Assembly (NCBI GenBank): GCA_013398615.1
Contig: VZSR01002145.1
Coordinates: 470,156 to 534,155, forward strand
DNA from: Brachypodius melanocephalos
Taxonomy: Eukaryota; Chordata; Aves; Passeriformes; Pycnonotidae
Direction of reading: 5' to 3'
DNA: 64,000 nucleotides
In this document: one piece after another, positions 40,001-51,370 of the stretch
How the letters are laid out: each line of letters starts with the position of its first letter
Position numbering within the stretch: position 1 is the first letter of the stretch
Notes under the pieces: model-generated
What the model saw: only the letters and a program-made list of their open reading frames with translations
Databases searched by the model: none
What the model was told of the DNA's origin: nothing
Translations under genes and position numbers: made by a program

Positions 40001-43000
40001 TCTGCCTACTGTCACTGTACCTGCAACAAACACATACAAAAACTGACCAGATAAAAAGGCAGCAACTCATCATGCACAGAGTGGAAGAGCAGCTCTGCAC
40101 TGGGAATAAATCACCACAGCTCAGGTAATTCTTTCGTATGGTTCAGTTGACAGCAGCCATCTAAAAATTCATTAACTCCAGACAGTTTTAAGGAACATCC
40201 TCTGCAGTATTCACTGCTGAATTTAATTAAGTGTAGCTATATTATTGATTTACAGTTCAAATAATCACGGTGCCCACCAAGCTTCAAAAAGCTTGTCACT
40301 TTTTTATGACTTCACCACAGCTACTTCTTCCAGGGTCAGGTGAACAAGTTCAGTTTTGTCCTTTTTTGCCTCTATGAAAATTCTGACATGACTTAATGGA
40401 CTGTGAAACGAGAGTTCTGGGGCTGGAAGGGTGGTGAGCAGAAAAAAGAAGGCCCATGGAAGGATTATTTATGGGGTGTACTTAGCAGACAAGATTTTCC
40501 TTAGACAGGAAGAAACACTGCAGCTAAATACCTCGTTTTCATGGAAACTGTGCACAGGGAATTGAATTCATGAGACTGAAGAAATTAAAAACAAGTGAAA
40601 AGAGGAGGATGGTAAAGAAGCCATCAGATGCTCACCATCTCCAGCTGCTGTTGCTTTATCCTGCTGATCACAGACCTGCCCAGTCTGACACCAGTTCTCT
40701 TGCCAAGTTCCAGCCTGCTGTGTCACTGGGACACGCACACCGACACCCGAGTGCCAGCTGACAGCAAAGGGCTGCACAGAACACATCCAAACCTGCTCCT
40801 TTGCCTTCTTCACCTGCACTCAACCTGCTTTTGCTGAGCTGTGCCACAGAACATCCTATGTTCACTAATTCCCTAGAAAATAGTAACTTAAAAAATCTAA
40901 ATGGACAATTCCCAGTTCTAAAGCGGCTGGGAAACTTCAGGGCTGAAATTTGGTGACTGCTTCTCTTTAAATCATTAGGCTTCAAAGATCCCAGCAACCT
41001 TCAGAAAACAGAAGTGTTTTCATTAAACACTGTTAAGCGTAAACCAAAATTACTGAAGTTTCTCTAAATATTGAAAATGATCCAATTTGATGGCCCAGGA
41101 TCAAAGCAAAATGTTTAGCAGAGTTCTCTAAAAAGCACAAGAGATTTTATTTCACTTTGCAAGCTAAAAACACATGCAGTTCAAAAACTGTTTCATTTCA
41201 CATCAGAGCTAATACTCACTCTGTTTTTTTCCTCCCCACTACAGCACACCAGTCATTAATTTAAGCATCATCTTTGGAGCACAATCAAAAACCTTCTAAA
41301 TGTGCATGAAAAAATATTTGCCTCCCCCCAATTATGATTATCTCTGGTAGACTCTCTGGGCTGATGTGTTTATCAAGTGAGGTAGAATCTCTGTAAACTA
41401 TGTTTAAAGCATTATTCATCATTGAAAATGTTTGTTTCCCAAATCGGAGCAGTGATACAGAGAGACTTGTGTTTTGTTTGTGAGAGATCTGCATGTCCAT
41501 GGCAGATTATCTTCATTTTTTAAAAAAATATCAATGCCAAGGGTAGAAAGCCAAAAGAATTAAGACGATAAACTGTCAGGTTGGGCAATGGTTATTTACA
41601 TCTGTTTCTACAGAGGTTACATTTCTGTGATCTAAGGAAAAAAGAGAAAACTGAATTGTTTTCTGTCAAATCTGAATATGGTGCTATTTAGAAGCCTCAA
41701 GGCAATCAGCTAAAAATCCCAAAGCATAAGACATCTTTTCCAAATGGGGCTGATTTGCAGAAGAATTGGAATGCTGTCACTCCAGATGAAAATGACGGGA
41801 ACAAAACTGTGTTTTCTTTCAAACACAATTAACTTTGTGTAAAATGGGATAACAAGTGATCCTAAGACCAGTGAAGGAAACAGCCTTACAACTAAGCCCA
41901 CTGCTGTGGTTAACTCTGGGGTCATTATCAGTGAGACTGTAAATCAGCACTACCAGGCACTTCTGCAGCTCAGACACCAATCCATCTCAAATGACCCCGG
42001 ATTTCTGCTCTCCGGCAGTCATATTCATGTTCCAAGGATTCCTGGTTTTCCACTGCCAGCGTGGATGGAGACTCATCCATGACCTCAGCTGAAGCTCTTT
42101 GATTGTGCTCCTACAGACATGTAAGGCCCTGAAATTTCAGACCTTATCAGATCTCAACTACATGGCTCCAGAAAATCCAGCCACACAAGTGCTACTCTAC
42201 TGCCTGCCACCTCCAGAATGAAATGGACTCATCTGCCTTAGGAAGCTGGGAAGTAACTGTTGAACTGTTCAACAGAAAGTCCAATCTTACTAAGTGTTTT
42301 GCACATTCATTAACGACAATCCTGTCGTACACTGGATTGGCTCTAAACTGTGAAGAGCACCCAAGAGCCACTCTGATTCTCAGAACACACCAGTCCTTTT
42401 GCTTTAAACAGATACTCAGTGACACAGTGCTATTTCAAATGACAATTCCCTCTACTTGTTTTTGAAGAAGGAAGCATCTTACACTGATGATTATCCAAGC
42501 CTAGATGCCCCAGGGCTCTGTGGAAGGAAGCTGCAGTGGATGGATATGGGGCCCACACATCAGATCTCGAGTGTGGAATTACAGCCTGAAGCACAGACAT
42601 CTCAGAAGCACTTGTGGCTGATAGCTCTCCTTGCTCTGTTTCTCAGAACAAGAAATGCTCATGCAGTCCTGATGTACACAGACTGCAGGAGCTTGAGAGC
42701 AGAAGCACCAGCATAAGACACAAATGCCAGCTCAGAAGTGCTTCACAAAAGCAGCCATGGAGTTGGGCTCTGGCCTGCCACAGCCTGGCACAAGCCAAGA
42801 CTGTATTTGAGTCTCTCTGAGCAAAGGAAATGCAGGGAAGCTTGAAAGAGCTGCTGTACAACTTACAGGAGCACACAGGAGAAATGGAACTGAGAAGAAG
42901 TAGTATGATAACCCTCCCCTACCACGTGGCACATCGTGCTTCTAGACCTAGACCTCACCCACACAGAAGAAGGATGGATCCTGCAGAGCTGGCCAAGGGC

Positions 43001-46000
43001 ACTCACAGCACTGCATGGCTGCTGCATGGATCTGTTTGTGCATGGACCTCCTCAAGCACCGTGTCCAGAAGCACCAAGGCTACACAGGCTGCCCAGCTTT
43101 CAGAGAAGACTGGACAGGGCAGGGACACTCCGCTCTGGGCAGGCGGGGCAGGAGGTGCGGGAGGAGAGCGCTGCCCCGGCCCTGCCTACACAGCCCAGCC
43201 AGCCCCACGTCACGGTGGTGGCAGCTGCTGTTCCCAAGGAAACGTCTCCCAGAGCCTGCCAACAGCCACAGCCAGCTTCCAGCAGAAGCGCGGACCGCTG
43301 GAGATGCTCCAAACACACCTGCAGTGCTGCACTGTCCCCTGGCTGGGCACACAACAGCACTGGACTCGCTCCACAGCAACCCCCAGGCCAAAGGAATTCA
43401 GAATTTTGTCCCACAATGGCACGCATCAGCCACAGGCCAAATGGAGCTGCTGAATCACAGAGCCAGATCTCCTAGAAATCAGAGGGGATGGCAGAGCCCC
43501 TGGGATGTAACTTAGGTTGGTTACACACTGGGTTGGGAACAAATACAGAATCTCCTGCACTCACTGCTTCTCCACAAGGATGCAAACACCAGCACTGCTT
43601 TCCTTCTCACAGAGCACCCAGGCAGAGACCACAGACTGGAGCAGAGTTCTGGTGGTTGCAAATCCCTCCTGCTGGACGAGCAGAGCTGACCTGCACAGAG
43701 GCACCATTCCTCCAGGCCCGCAAGCGTGGCACAGAGCTGGAGCATTTCCTCCAGGAGAAGGGGCACATGCCATTTAATTGGCACCTTCAGCCATCTAGGA
43801 CCTAGGGCAGCTAGGAACTGTTCAGCTACTGATGCAGAGAGACCCTGAAATCAGCCATCATGTATTTAAGAGACTCTTGCTAAACTCAGCCTAGCAGGAG
43901 AGTAAAATGATTCACAAGAATTCTATATTTATAATGAAGATTCACCAAAAATGACTCATGTACTGAACCAATCTAATTTTAAACAGAAGGGAAAAACCTC
44001 TTGAAGAGTCACATGAAACTGGAGTGGGGAAGGGAAGAGAACTGCACACAGAGAAGAGCACCAGCCAGGAGCTGTTAGCCAAATCTGCTGGAAGGGATTT
44101 CTCCATTCCATCAGCCAAAGTAAAAACAGAACATTCAGCTTCACCTTCTTCTGGTTTAATCATGGCCTCTGTTCAAAGCAGCAGCAGGCTGGCGTTCTGC
44201 CTTAGGACAGGTAGGACTGCTGGGCAATAATGAGGCAGCTTAGTGCAGAGCTGATAGCTCTTCAGACCATGAAGAACACAGAACACAAAATGAGTTGGAA
44301 TCACAGTAGGAAGACAAGACAAGTATGAAGACTTTAAAGTATTTCTAATTTTGGCTAAGCAGAGTCAAACAGAAATAGCTGCCATCCCACCAACAATGCA
44401 GCACAGCTTCCAGGACAGGATTCCAGGAACAGAGACCAGGCAGATCACATTGGGAGCTCCCTGGAACACACAGCCAGGCCACCTGTAGTCTTGGCTGAGT
44501 ACTTAGATAATGACATTTTAGTAAGAGTTACTTTACAATCTGTAATGTAAACACACATGTAGCAATTATAGAGGTGAAATGGGCCTGAAAACCATGATTT
44601 CTAACAGCTAAATCCCTGCATTTACCTCTGACAGCAGAGAAAATAAATGTCTAGAGGAAAAGTAAGGTTAGGTAGCATTAGCTCTTCCACGTGACATTTA
44701 CCACATAAGGCGATGATGTGACTGCTGTCTTCATGTACAAATTTCCGGGTGACAGCTTCTTCCATGATCTGCTTTACCTAAAGTGAATAGAGAGAAATGA
44801 TTGTACGATCCCAACAAAATCAGCACAGCACTCAGGAGTTTGTTTCAACCACTGCTTGCCCCTTCCCCCTCACCAACAGACTAACAACTCCCTCACATCA
44901 CATTTTGCAGGGAAGAATGGATTTAAGGAGGGAAAGCACAAACAAACCTGAGGGGCTTATCATGGCATGAGGAAACCTCTGGCAGAACAAGGACAGGTCT
45001 GTTTGGTGTGTGCCCCCATAAAAGGCAGATTTCAGTGTGCCCACTGTACCCTCCAAAGAACTTCTCCAGCATAAGTTCCAAAGAGCTGTGAAAGACTTTT
45101 TCTATGATTCATTCTCGGCTTTCACACAGTCTCCTCTGCTCATGAAACCAGATTGTGTTGCTACATCCCATTTCCACTTGTGTCATTCTGCTCTTTTTCA
45201 AGCACTGTGCATCCCTGAGTGACACAGGCATGCATTCCCAGAAGGGTTTGGGGCCATTTTCCCCCTACCTGGGAAGCATGGAACATGCCACAGCAATTAC
45301 AAATTATGCCTTCGATGCTATGTTGCACCAGACAGTATACATAATTACTACAGTACCTTCAGTTACAGTGACTTCAGTTTTCACTTCAAGACACAATTTA
45401 ACAATTACAGAAAATAAAATTACACTTGTCACACTTTTTAATGATTTAAAACAAAGTTCCTTTCCAGTTTCAGGGCTCAAGACCTATCAAGCTCCAGAGG
45501 GAAATCCTTGCAAATTACTGACTTTCAAAAATTAAAGAAGAAACAGACAATTCTTACAATGAGGCTCTTGGCAAGAGGCTGTAGTCGCCCTCTGTTCATC
45601 TGCCAGTGATTCCACCCCAATGGCTTCCTCAGTCTGACACCACATGAAACCACATTGGTTTCCAACTCATCACCAACTCACCTATCAGACACTCATTTCC
45701 TCCTGGCCGTGGAGAGCTTGCTCTCTTCCATATACAAATCAATCATCATTTTTGATTTCTCTCATTTGTGAGCTACAATTACAAGGTTATGACACTCTGA
45801 TTAAACATATGTCAATTCACTTTCAATATATGAAAGTAAGCACTACCATTGCAGAAGACTTAACCAGACACTCTCTTCTTCCAACATTTAGAGCTAACTG
45901 GGTACCACTTCGTGGCACTGACAGGTCCCAAGGTTTTGAGCTTTTCCACTCAGTGCTGGACCAGGAGAAGCTGCAGGTGCAGTGCTCTATCGACGGCTGG

Positions 46001-49000
46001 GCTCTGCAGTGCCTGTGGAGATGCCTTCTCCGGTTTGGAGGGCTTCCTCCTCCAGCAAGACCATCTGTGAGACCAATTCTGGGTGCTGTACTTAAACATT
46101 CCCTCCCCCAGCAATCATCTTAGGGCCTCTGTGCCCACTCCTACACCCCCAGCCTGGCTGGCAGCAGGCTGCAGCTCTGGCACTTGCTGCACGAGCCTTT
46201 CAACACATGGCATTTGCCTCACTCCAAATTCTGGATGAAGTGGATCCTCCAGAATTTGTGCTCCTTATCAAACAGGAGCTGCAAAAAAACCATCGAAGGG
46301 GAAAAAGCAAATGTGTAAGAGGCTTTGAAAATGCAGAACATGTTTTATAGCCGAGGACTTCAAAACAAGTCTTTTGCACTTTACAAAACCTGCCCTGCTG
46401 CTCACACCAGAAGCCTGACAATATAAACTTTGAGCCAGGCAATTTGTTTCTTTCCTGTAGCGTTTCTGACATGGCTGTTAGAACTTAGGACCTGACAGTG
46501 AAGCAGCTGGAGGTGGAGGAGTAAGAGGGTCTCAAGGAAGAAGCAGAGGTGTGAGGAGGTCTTGTGAATGGGTGCTCACATCTGGATTATCCCGTGTACT
46601 CAGCAATCCCTTTGGCACAGTTTTATTCACCGAAGGAAAGGGCTGATGTACTACTGGCAGAAAACAACCCCGAGGGCTGCTGGCATGAGGACAGACAGAG
46701 AGTCTGTCCTGGTGCAGCACAGAGCCACCACGCCGGCATGGAGTCACACCAGCCTGTGCACATATAACTCAAGGTCACAGACATAACTTCAGGACTACAG
46801 GCCATGAAATCAGTCAATTCAAGAGTGCAGACCATGAGATCAGTCACAGCATGCCAGAGAACAGTAACTGGAATTCAAATCCTAACAACAGGGAGGAAGA
46901 AGAATCGTTTCAAGGAGCAAAAGCTCAAGTACTCAGCAGCCAATTCATTGCTACCATACAGTTCCCAGGCACACCTCAATCAGCTCAGTATGTTATTTAG
47001 ATCCCAATCAACCAAAATTTTAAGTGTATAAAAACTGAAAAAGAAAAGGGCTTCAGATTCAATAATCAACCCTACTTTTCTAGAGCAGCACCATCCAGTG
47101 TCTCTCAAGAGACTTCAAACCCCAGAGTGAAGAGCTAAGGACACAGAGCAGGCACTCTGTGTGCTCCCCACTGCCACCAGATACCACGCAAGCTCCATGC
47201 ATTTTCTGGAGAGTGACTGAATGTTATTAGAAAACATTTTTAAGGCATAGACAAGATATAAGAAGATTCAAAAGCCGGAATACAGTGTTCTTCAATCCCA
47301 CGTCATCTCTCACTGCCACGTAATTCATGGATGCTCGAGGCAAGGAGCTAAAGCAAGTGTTTCTGATCAAATGGAACACAAGGGGGTTTTTTTGCTTGTT
47401 TCCTTTATTCCCTTGCAATATTGCACAGCTCTTCATAGGGAATTCTGCCGCTTTGTCTCTGTTCTCAGGAGGCACTTGACAATGGAGCATTTTGAGCACA
47501 AACCTCCACACACACCCACTGGCAGCTACCAGCAGACCTGACCAAACTGCACATTAATCTCACTAACAGAAACATCACCACCTGCCCCCACAGCCACCCA
47601 TCTACCCCCACAGGGAAGGATTCAGCCAGCCTACACCTGTGTTTGTGCAAGGGATGGAGGGCTGCTTGCCAGAGCCTGGAGAGATCCTGGTGGCAGCACC
47701 ACACATGTAAGCAAAGCAAACCCCTCGAAGAGAAGCTGCTCAGCGTTTGCAGCATGTTCTAATGGATCACTGCTCTGATGTTCTCCCACATCCTACAAGA
47801 GCCAAAACTTTCAGTAGTAGTCAAACACCAAACATACATCATAATACATGGGTTATTTATTAAGTTTCACTCAGGAAATACATAAGAGAAATGCCTTCTT
47901 TTTTTTAAATTTTATTATAAGGAAACTTTTAAAATGGTAAAGAAGAATGCTCATAATATACCACAATAACCAGGAACACTGTTAAAGCCTACAGCATTTT
48001 TTCCTCAAAGGAGAAAACCTAAGGTCCAACATCCATGTCTTCTTTAGCTTGTGCAGCTCCTGCTCGCCTCCTTTATTGACAGCTCCTGCTGCACTGACTC
48101 CTTACTCCTGATGAAAGACTGGTAGTGTAATAAAAGCTGTCCAATAACTATTGCACTTCTGCTCAGAAGTCCTTACATTTCAGTTGCAGGTTGAGCAATT
48201 GAGTTTCTGAAGTGCTCTGAAATCATTCAGGGTAGAACTACTAAGGTTATTGTTATCCTGTTTGTTTCACAGCCAGAAAGTACTGCTTAAATCCAGAAAT
48301 GGCAAACCCCTCCATTTCAGGAGGCAAAAGGAAACGGCCAGAGAAAAAAGCCTGTTTTATGAGTCTGCTTGTCACAACAGATTTTCCTGCAGAGAGAGAT
48401 AAATGCTTGAAACGTGAACTTCCAAGCGGCCTCAGCATGAATCCCAGCAGTTACATTTTCTAAACACATTACATGTCTTCCTTTCTGTGAGAGCCAGCAA
48501 AATACATTCTCTACCAATGGGAACTGAATGTCCATCTGAGGAAAAGCAAACAGCATTACATTTCCCAAAGGAAAAATGCAGAAGTTTTAGCTGAGAGACT
48601 GAGGCAAAATAAACTAAACACTTTGCACCAAGTGACTTTGGAGATGACTGTTCTACACTTTGCAAAGACAACTGAATTTTAACAGGCTTGGTGGAACAAC
48701 CCACAGAAAGAATCCGCTGCCTATGAACTCCTCTGGCTCTTGAGGTTACGGGAAAATCATTCAAAAGGAAAAGGAGTCTGTGTTTAAAGGACAAGGGAAG
48801 GGGACCAGGGCTCTGAGAACAGACATGGACACGGAGTCAGGTTTGCCCAGCAAGCCCCCATCACACAGCAAGCAGGCAGAAGTGGCTGTGTGAAGTCACA
48901 TGCGATAAAAAATGAGGTTGAAAATTCTATTGGAAAAAGTTAATTACAGCCATTAAGGGCAGCATCATCTGGTGAGTTACTAGTGGCTTGTGTTCAATTC

Positions 49001-50983
49001 CTGCCTCCATCAACCGATTATTGAAGACAAATAAAATCTCCATCTCAGTGTCTCCAACTGCCTCCTGAGCCATTTTCTTACTGTGAGCACAGACAAGGGC
49101 CCTTTACAAGTCTGTGAGGGCACAGGTGAGGGGTGTTACCTCAACCTGCTTATAATCAACAAACACTCTCATGGATATTTTAGGCTGGAAAGCTCTGGCC
49201 AACCCCTAAAAAGCCAAGTCACTGCAAGTGCTCTAAAAGAGCATTGGTGAGGATTTGGAGAAGGAAAAAAATCAGAGGCGAAACAAAAATGCAGATGACA
49301 CAGAAGGTACAAATAACACTTTCAAGCATTATTCAAGTCATTTAAAAACCAGAGTACAATTAAAAACATCTTAGAGACTTTAAAAACAAATTAGCCTCAG
49401 ATTTTTTAATTACACACTACTTCTCCTCAGCTTGAGCTGGCTTGGATCATGAAAATCCATTTCACTTTCCATCTCACGCATTAGCACAAGATTGCATTGT
49501 TCACACTTGGAAAACATTTATCAGATTTATTTATATATTTAAGTGTTACTCAGGAGAGCAAGTGCACCCACTTCTAAATAAAACCTTAAACTGCCTCAGC
49601 TCAAAGGTTCTAGCTCATGCAGAAATTTCTAACCGAAGTGGCAGGTTTGTGGCAGCAGGTACCACCTGCCCAGAGCCAGCTGCTGGCTGGGTCATCCCGG
49701 GACACAGCCCTGCCGCTCCACATACAGACTGTCCTTGACGTGTCTGTCCCTGCTCTGCCCCTCCACGCTCCCCACACAGACTGCTACACCTGATGCGTTC
49801 TGATTCCAGCATTAATGAATACCAGGACATGGGAGTTGGGCTCTGGAATCTTGGCCATAGCAACAACTTTTCATCTGAACTTTGACAGCTCCTGCTGCTT
49901 CTCCAGCAGTGAACTGGGGAGGGGAAGGAGCAGGAGGGCAGGTACCTGTTTAAAATACCTGTTACTGCTGTGATGGATAAGCATTAAATCTTCACTTCAC
50001 TGCTGTGTTACAACCGGCAGCTACACGCAGCTCACCATAGCCAGCGCCACAAAAATACAAAATACGGTACTTGGGTGCATGGGGAGAGGAGGCCACAGGG
50101 AGCCCCACCTGGAACGCGCTCCAGAGGTGCCCGTGGTCCAGCGCTGGTGCACACCACCTGGGCAGGAGCCTTGCTCTGCGGCAGGAGCCGCTCCAGCGCG
50201 GTGCCATCGCCGCGAACACTCCCACCGGGCAAGGGGCACGGCCCGCCAGGTACGGAGCACCTCCAGCCAAGGAGCACCGTGCGGAGACCAAGGGCCACCA
50301 GCCCAAACGCGACCGTGACCAAACACCTCCGCTCCGCTCAGGTGCGGGGGCTGGGCTCTCTATGCACACATTGCGCTGATTATCCCAGCCCGGGAATGTC
50401 ACACAGGTGTGTGCAGGAACAACCACCCAAATTAACTCTTCCCAGGGCACAGGTGCCAGGGCTCTGGCACCTGGGAGTTAGCTCGGCTCATCCACCGACA
50501 CCTCAGGAATACCTTTCTCATCCCAGATTTCCCTGTAAAGCTCACAGTTAAGGAAAAAGTCATAGAAAACGAGTGCTACGGGAAACACAAACCCCGGGAA
50601 AGGGAGCGGGAGGCGATGTCAGCGTCCTGCCGCAGCAGGAGCCCCGCGAGCGGCATCCCCGCTGCAGGTGCGCCCGGGAGAAAAGGAGCACCGAGGTTCT
50701 CCCGGAGCAGCATCGCCCCGCCAGAGCCGCAGGACAGATCCGGCGGGGCAGACAGCCCGGACAAACGCAGCTCCCGCCGAGAGAAGCGGCCCCGGCCCCC
50801 ATCGCCCGCCCGGGCCTCAGGGCGTTCCCTACGCGGAGCGCGGTGCGACCCGCGGCCCCCCGGGCCCGGACCCCGGAATGTGGGGCTCTGCGCGCCGCAC
50901 AGCCGCTGGCCCTCAGCCCCCCTCACCTCCTTCTTCACGTTCCACAGCAGCTTGTCCTTCACGGCGTCCGCCGAGCAGCTCAT
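17197..50983 (-). CDS. SGSM2: SGSM2, small G protein signaling modulator 2 (RUN and TBC domain protein), complete
   Basis: Coding exons in transcript order: 50983-50927, 44777-44702, 37123-36961, 35546-35385, 33447-33380, 32899-32754, 32369-32235, 31799-31675, 31380-31313, 30958-30795, 30288-30159, 28826-28692 (cassette), 26138-25988, 25455-25391, 25012-24867, 24446-24318, 21847-21665, 21339-20965, 20274-20150, 19706-19624, 19154-19045, 18605-18509, 17732-17565, 17285-17197. All have AG/GT borders and consistent phases, summing to 3150 bases (1049 residues; 1004 without the cassette). From memory, human isoforms are 1051 and 1006. The start [19 protein letters not shown] and end KVQTLIENK match the family. 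The protein has an N-terminal RUN domain, a PH-like Rab-binding domain and a C-terminal TBC domain. It binds RAP and RAB GTPases and acts as a RabGAP; RAB32/38 are reported targets in melanosome traffic. Identity as SGSM2 rather than SGSM1 rests on the MNT neighbour and on wording such as TAPNRMKD. Confidence 0.96.
20734..20768. repeat. Poly(A)-rich tract in SGSM2 intron
   Basis: A run of 19 A (20734-20752) is followed by A-rich sequence, which is T-rich on the SGSM2 sense strand. No retroposon body is recognisable beside it. Confidence 0.85.
21848..24317 (-). other. SGSM2: SGSM2 intron 16
   Basis: This 2.5-kb intron lies between the exon encoding the TBC start and the exon encoding [11 protein letters not shown]. 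Frames here, such as 23643-24149, show no domain. I see no repeat array or RNA gene. Confidence 0.8.
25988..26138 (-). CDS. SGSM2: SGSM2 exon 13: cysteine-rich linker
   Basis: This exon encodes residues 477-527: [20 protein letters not shown], then [16 protein letters not shown] and [10 protein letters not shown]. Six cysteines fall at 499, 505, 508, 520, 521 and 523, an unusual density for a cytosolic linker. The function is unknown to me. Palmitoylation or metal binding are possibilities, but the spacing does not match a standard zinc finger. Confidence 0.9.
26465..26525 (+). repeat. Possible ancient CR1-type relic
   Basis: GGCCAGAAGAGATAATCTAG, followed by CCCAACCTTCTATTTAATTC and CAGGCCTCAGAATTTCAT, resembles a reptile/bird interspersed element (GGCCAGAAGGGACCATTGTG...ATCTAGTCTGACCTCCTG). 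It is heavily diverged and recognised from memory only. Confidence 0.3.
28692..28826 (-). CDS. SGSM2: SGSM2 45-codon cassette exon (probably alternatively spliced)
   Basis: This is a 135-base exon, phase 1 at both ends, so it can be skipped without frame change. It encodes [15 protein letters not shown], an acidic run DDDEEEED, then [20 protein letters not shown] and a final Lys. The acceptor is TTTGAGCAG. The donor AAAG|GTTTTT is weak. The 45-residue size equals the difference between the two human SGSM2 isoforms as I recall them (1051 and 1006). Skipping changes the junction from ...RMKDTSEM to ...HDNNTSEM. It sits between the Rab-binding and TBC domains, inside a 4-kb interval. Confidence 0.88.
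30159..32369 (-). CDS. SGSM2: SGSM2 exons 7-11: PH-like Rab-binding module
   Basis: Residues about 225-431. Exon 7 is [20 protein letters not shown] with [10 protein letters not shown]. Exons 8-11 read [97 protein letters not shown] and [16 protein letters not shown]. This corresponds to the SGSM/TBC1D15-type Rab-binding domain. The exon 9/10 junction is CAACAGC|CA using an AG at 30959-30960. A second AG 18 bases further into the exon would introduce an in-frame stop, so the first was chosen. Confidence 0.92.
32754..50983 (-). CDS. SGSM2: SGSM2 exons 1-6: RUN domain module
   Basis: These six exons encode residues 1-224. The RUN domain occupies roughly residues 36-190: [20 protein letters not shown], then [20 protein letters not shown], then [20 protein letters not shown], then [19 protein letters not shown], then [23 protein letters not shown] domains bind RAP/RAB family GTPases. 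The two largest introns of the gene lie here (6.1 kb after exon 1, 7.6 kb after exon 2), a usual place for regulatory elements. Exon 6 ends at a GTAGGT donor (32753), where PALG joins IRKRHSS in the next exon. Confidence 0.93.
33448..36960 (-). other. SGSM2: SGSM2 introns 3 and 4 (around exon 35385-35546)
   Basis: Apart from the exon there is no coding signal. A T13 run lies at 35230-35242. Stretches such as 36,030-36,210 are AT-rich without a recognisable element. Confidence 0.75.
37124..44701 (-). other. SGSM2: SGSM2 intron 2 (7.6 kb)
   Basis: This is the largest intron. It contains an A-rich tract at 37498-37536, a GC-rich stretch at 38,140-38,530, a T-run near 38,790 and long ordinary sequence. 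The overlapping frames at 42,830-43,515 are in a GC-rich patch, are open in three frames at once and show no domain, so they look like composition effects. Confidence 0.75.
37498..37536. repeat. A-rich low-complexity tract
   Basis: A15 followed by CAAAA units and another A-run. No adjacent retroposon is recognisable. Confidence 0.8.
44778..50926 (-). other. SGSM2: SGSM2 intron 1 (6.1 kb)
   Basis: Mostly AT-neutral sequence rising to GC-rich, CpG-containing DNA from about 50,080 towards exon 1. No coding exon is recognised. The GC-rich 50,080-50,350 section may be part of the promoter-proximal CpG island. Confidence 0.75.
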
Positions 50984-51024
50984 GTTGGCGGGCCCGGGGC
51001 GCTCACAGCTCCCGACCCGGGCCC

Positions 51025-51035
51025 GCCGCCATCTT
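51025..51035 (-). promoter_or_regulatory. YY1 site at SGSM2 start region
   Basis: AAGATGGCGGC on the SGSM2 sense strand is the full YY1 consensus. It lies 42 bases upstream of the ATG, the usual place just downstream of the start site in TATA-less housekeeping promoters. Confidence 0.65.
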
Positions 51036-51045
51036 CACCGCGGCG

Positions 51046-51053
51046 TGACGTCA
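51046..51053. promoter_or_regulatory. Full palindromic CRE (TGACGTCA)
   Basis: A perfect 8-base cAMP response element / ATF-CREB site lies 62 bases upstream of the SGSM2 ATG and 10 bases from the YY1 motif. It suggests CREB/ATF input to SGSM2. Occupancy is inferred, not shown. Confidence 0.65.
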
Positions 51054-51370
51054 GCGGGCTGGGCGGGGGCACCGCCCGGCCGCGGGGGGGCGCTGTGTGC
51101 CGGCAGAGGCGCGCGAGGCTCCCGGGCCGGGGAGGGACGGAGGGGACAGAGGGGGACAGCGGGGGACAGAGGGGGACAATGGGGGACAGCGGGGGACGGA
51201 TCCAGCGGGACATGGATCCAGCGGGACACGGATCCCCCTCTTTGCTGCCGGTCCCGGTCCGGGAGCTCCAGCCCCAAATCCTCAGTGGGTATCACAACGG
51301 CAACACACAACTAAAGTCCCAGAGACCAACACCACCGATAAAAAGTTATGATGCTGGAGAAAAATCACAG
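51054..51370. other. Short spacer between SGSM2 promoter and TNFAIP1 3' end
   Basis: About 320 bases separate the SGSM2 CRE from the inferred TNFAIP1 cleavage site. It holds the G-rich minisatellite and no coding sequence. Confidence 0.6.
51132..51235. repeat. G-rich minisatellite upstream of SGSM2
   Basis: About six copies of a 10-base unit GGGGGACAGC/A are followed by two copies of a 16-base unit (GATCCAGCGGGACATG-like). The G5 runs every 10 bases on the plus strand have G-quadruplex potential. It lies between the SGSM2 promoter and the TNFAIP1 poly(A) site. Confidence 0.9.

Larger units (their letters stand above)
50570..51130 (-). promoter_or_regulatory. SGSM2: SGSM2 CpG-island promoter and 5' end
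   Basis: Dense CpG and GC-rich sequence surrounds the start codon at 50983, and no TATA box is visible. The transcription start probably lies near 51,030-51,045, between a YY1 site (51025-51035) and a CRE (51046-51053). Long open frames on both strands here, including a 295-codon plus-strand frame (50573-51460), are expected from GC-rich composition. Confidence 0.75.

Noticed and set aside
42830..43515. Overlapping long plus-strand frames (207, 179 and 166 codons)
   Set aside because: Three frames are open at once in a GC-rich patch of SGSM2 intron 2. None has a domain, splice borders or a recognisable protein.
49160..49230. Possible CR1 fragment (GGCTGGAAAG...CCAACCCC)
   Set aside because: The match to the CR1 3' region is too short and broken to call by eye.
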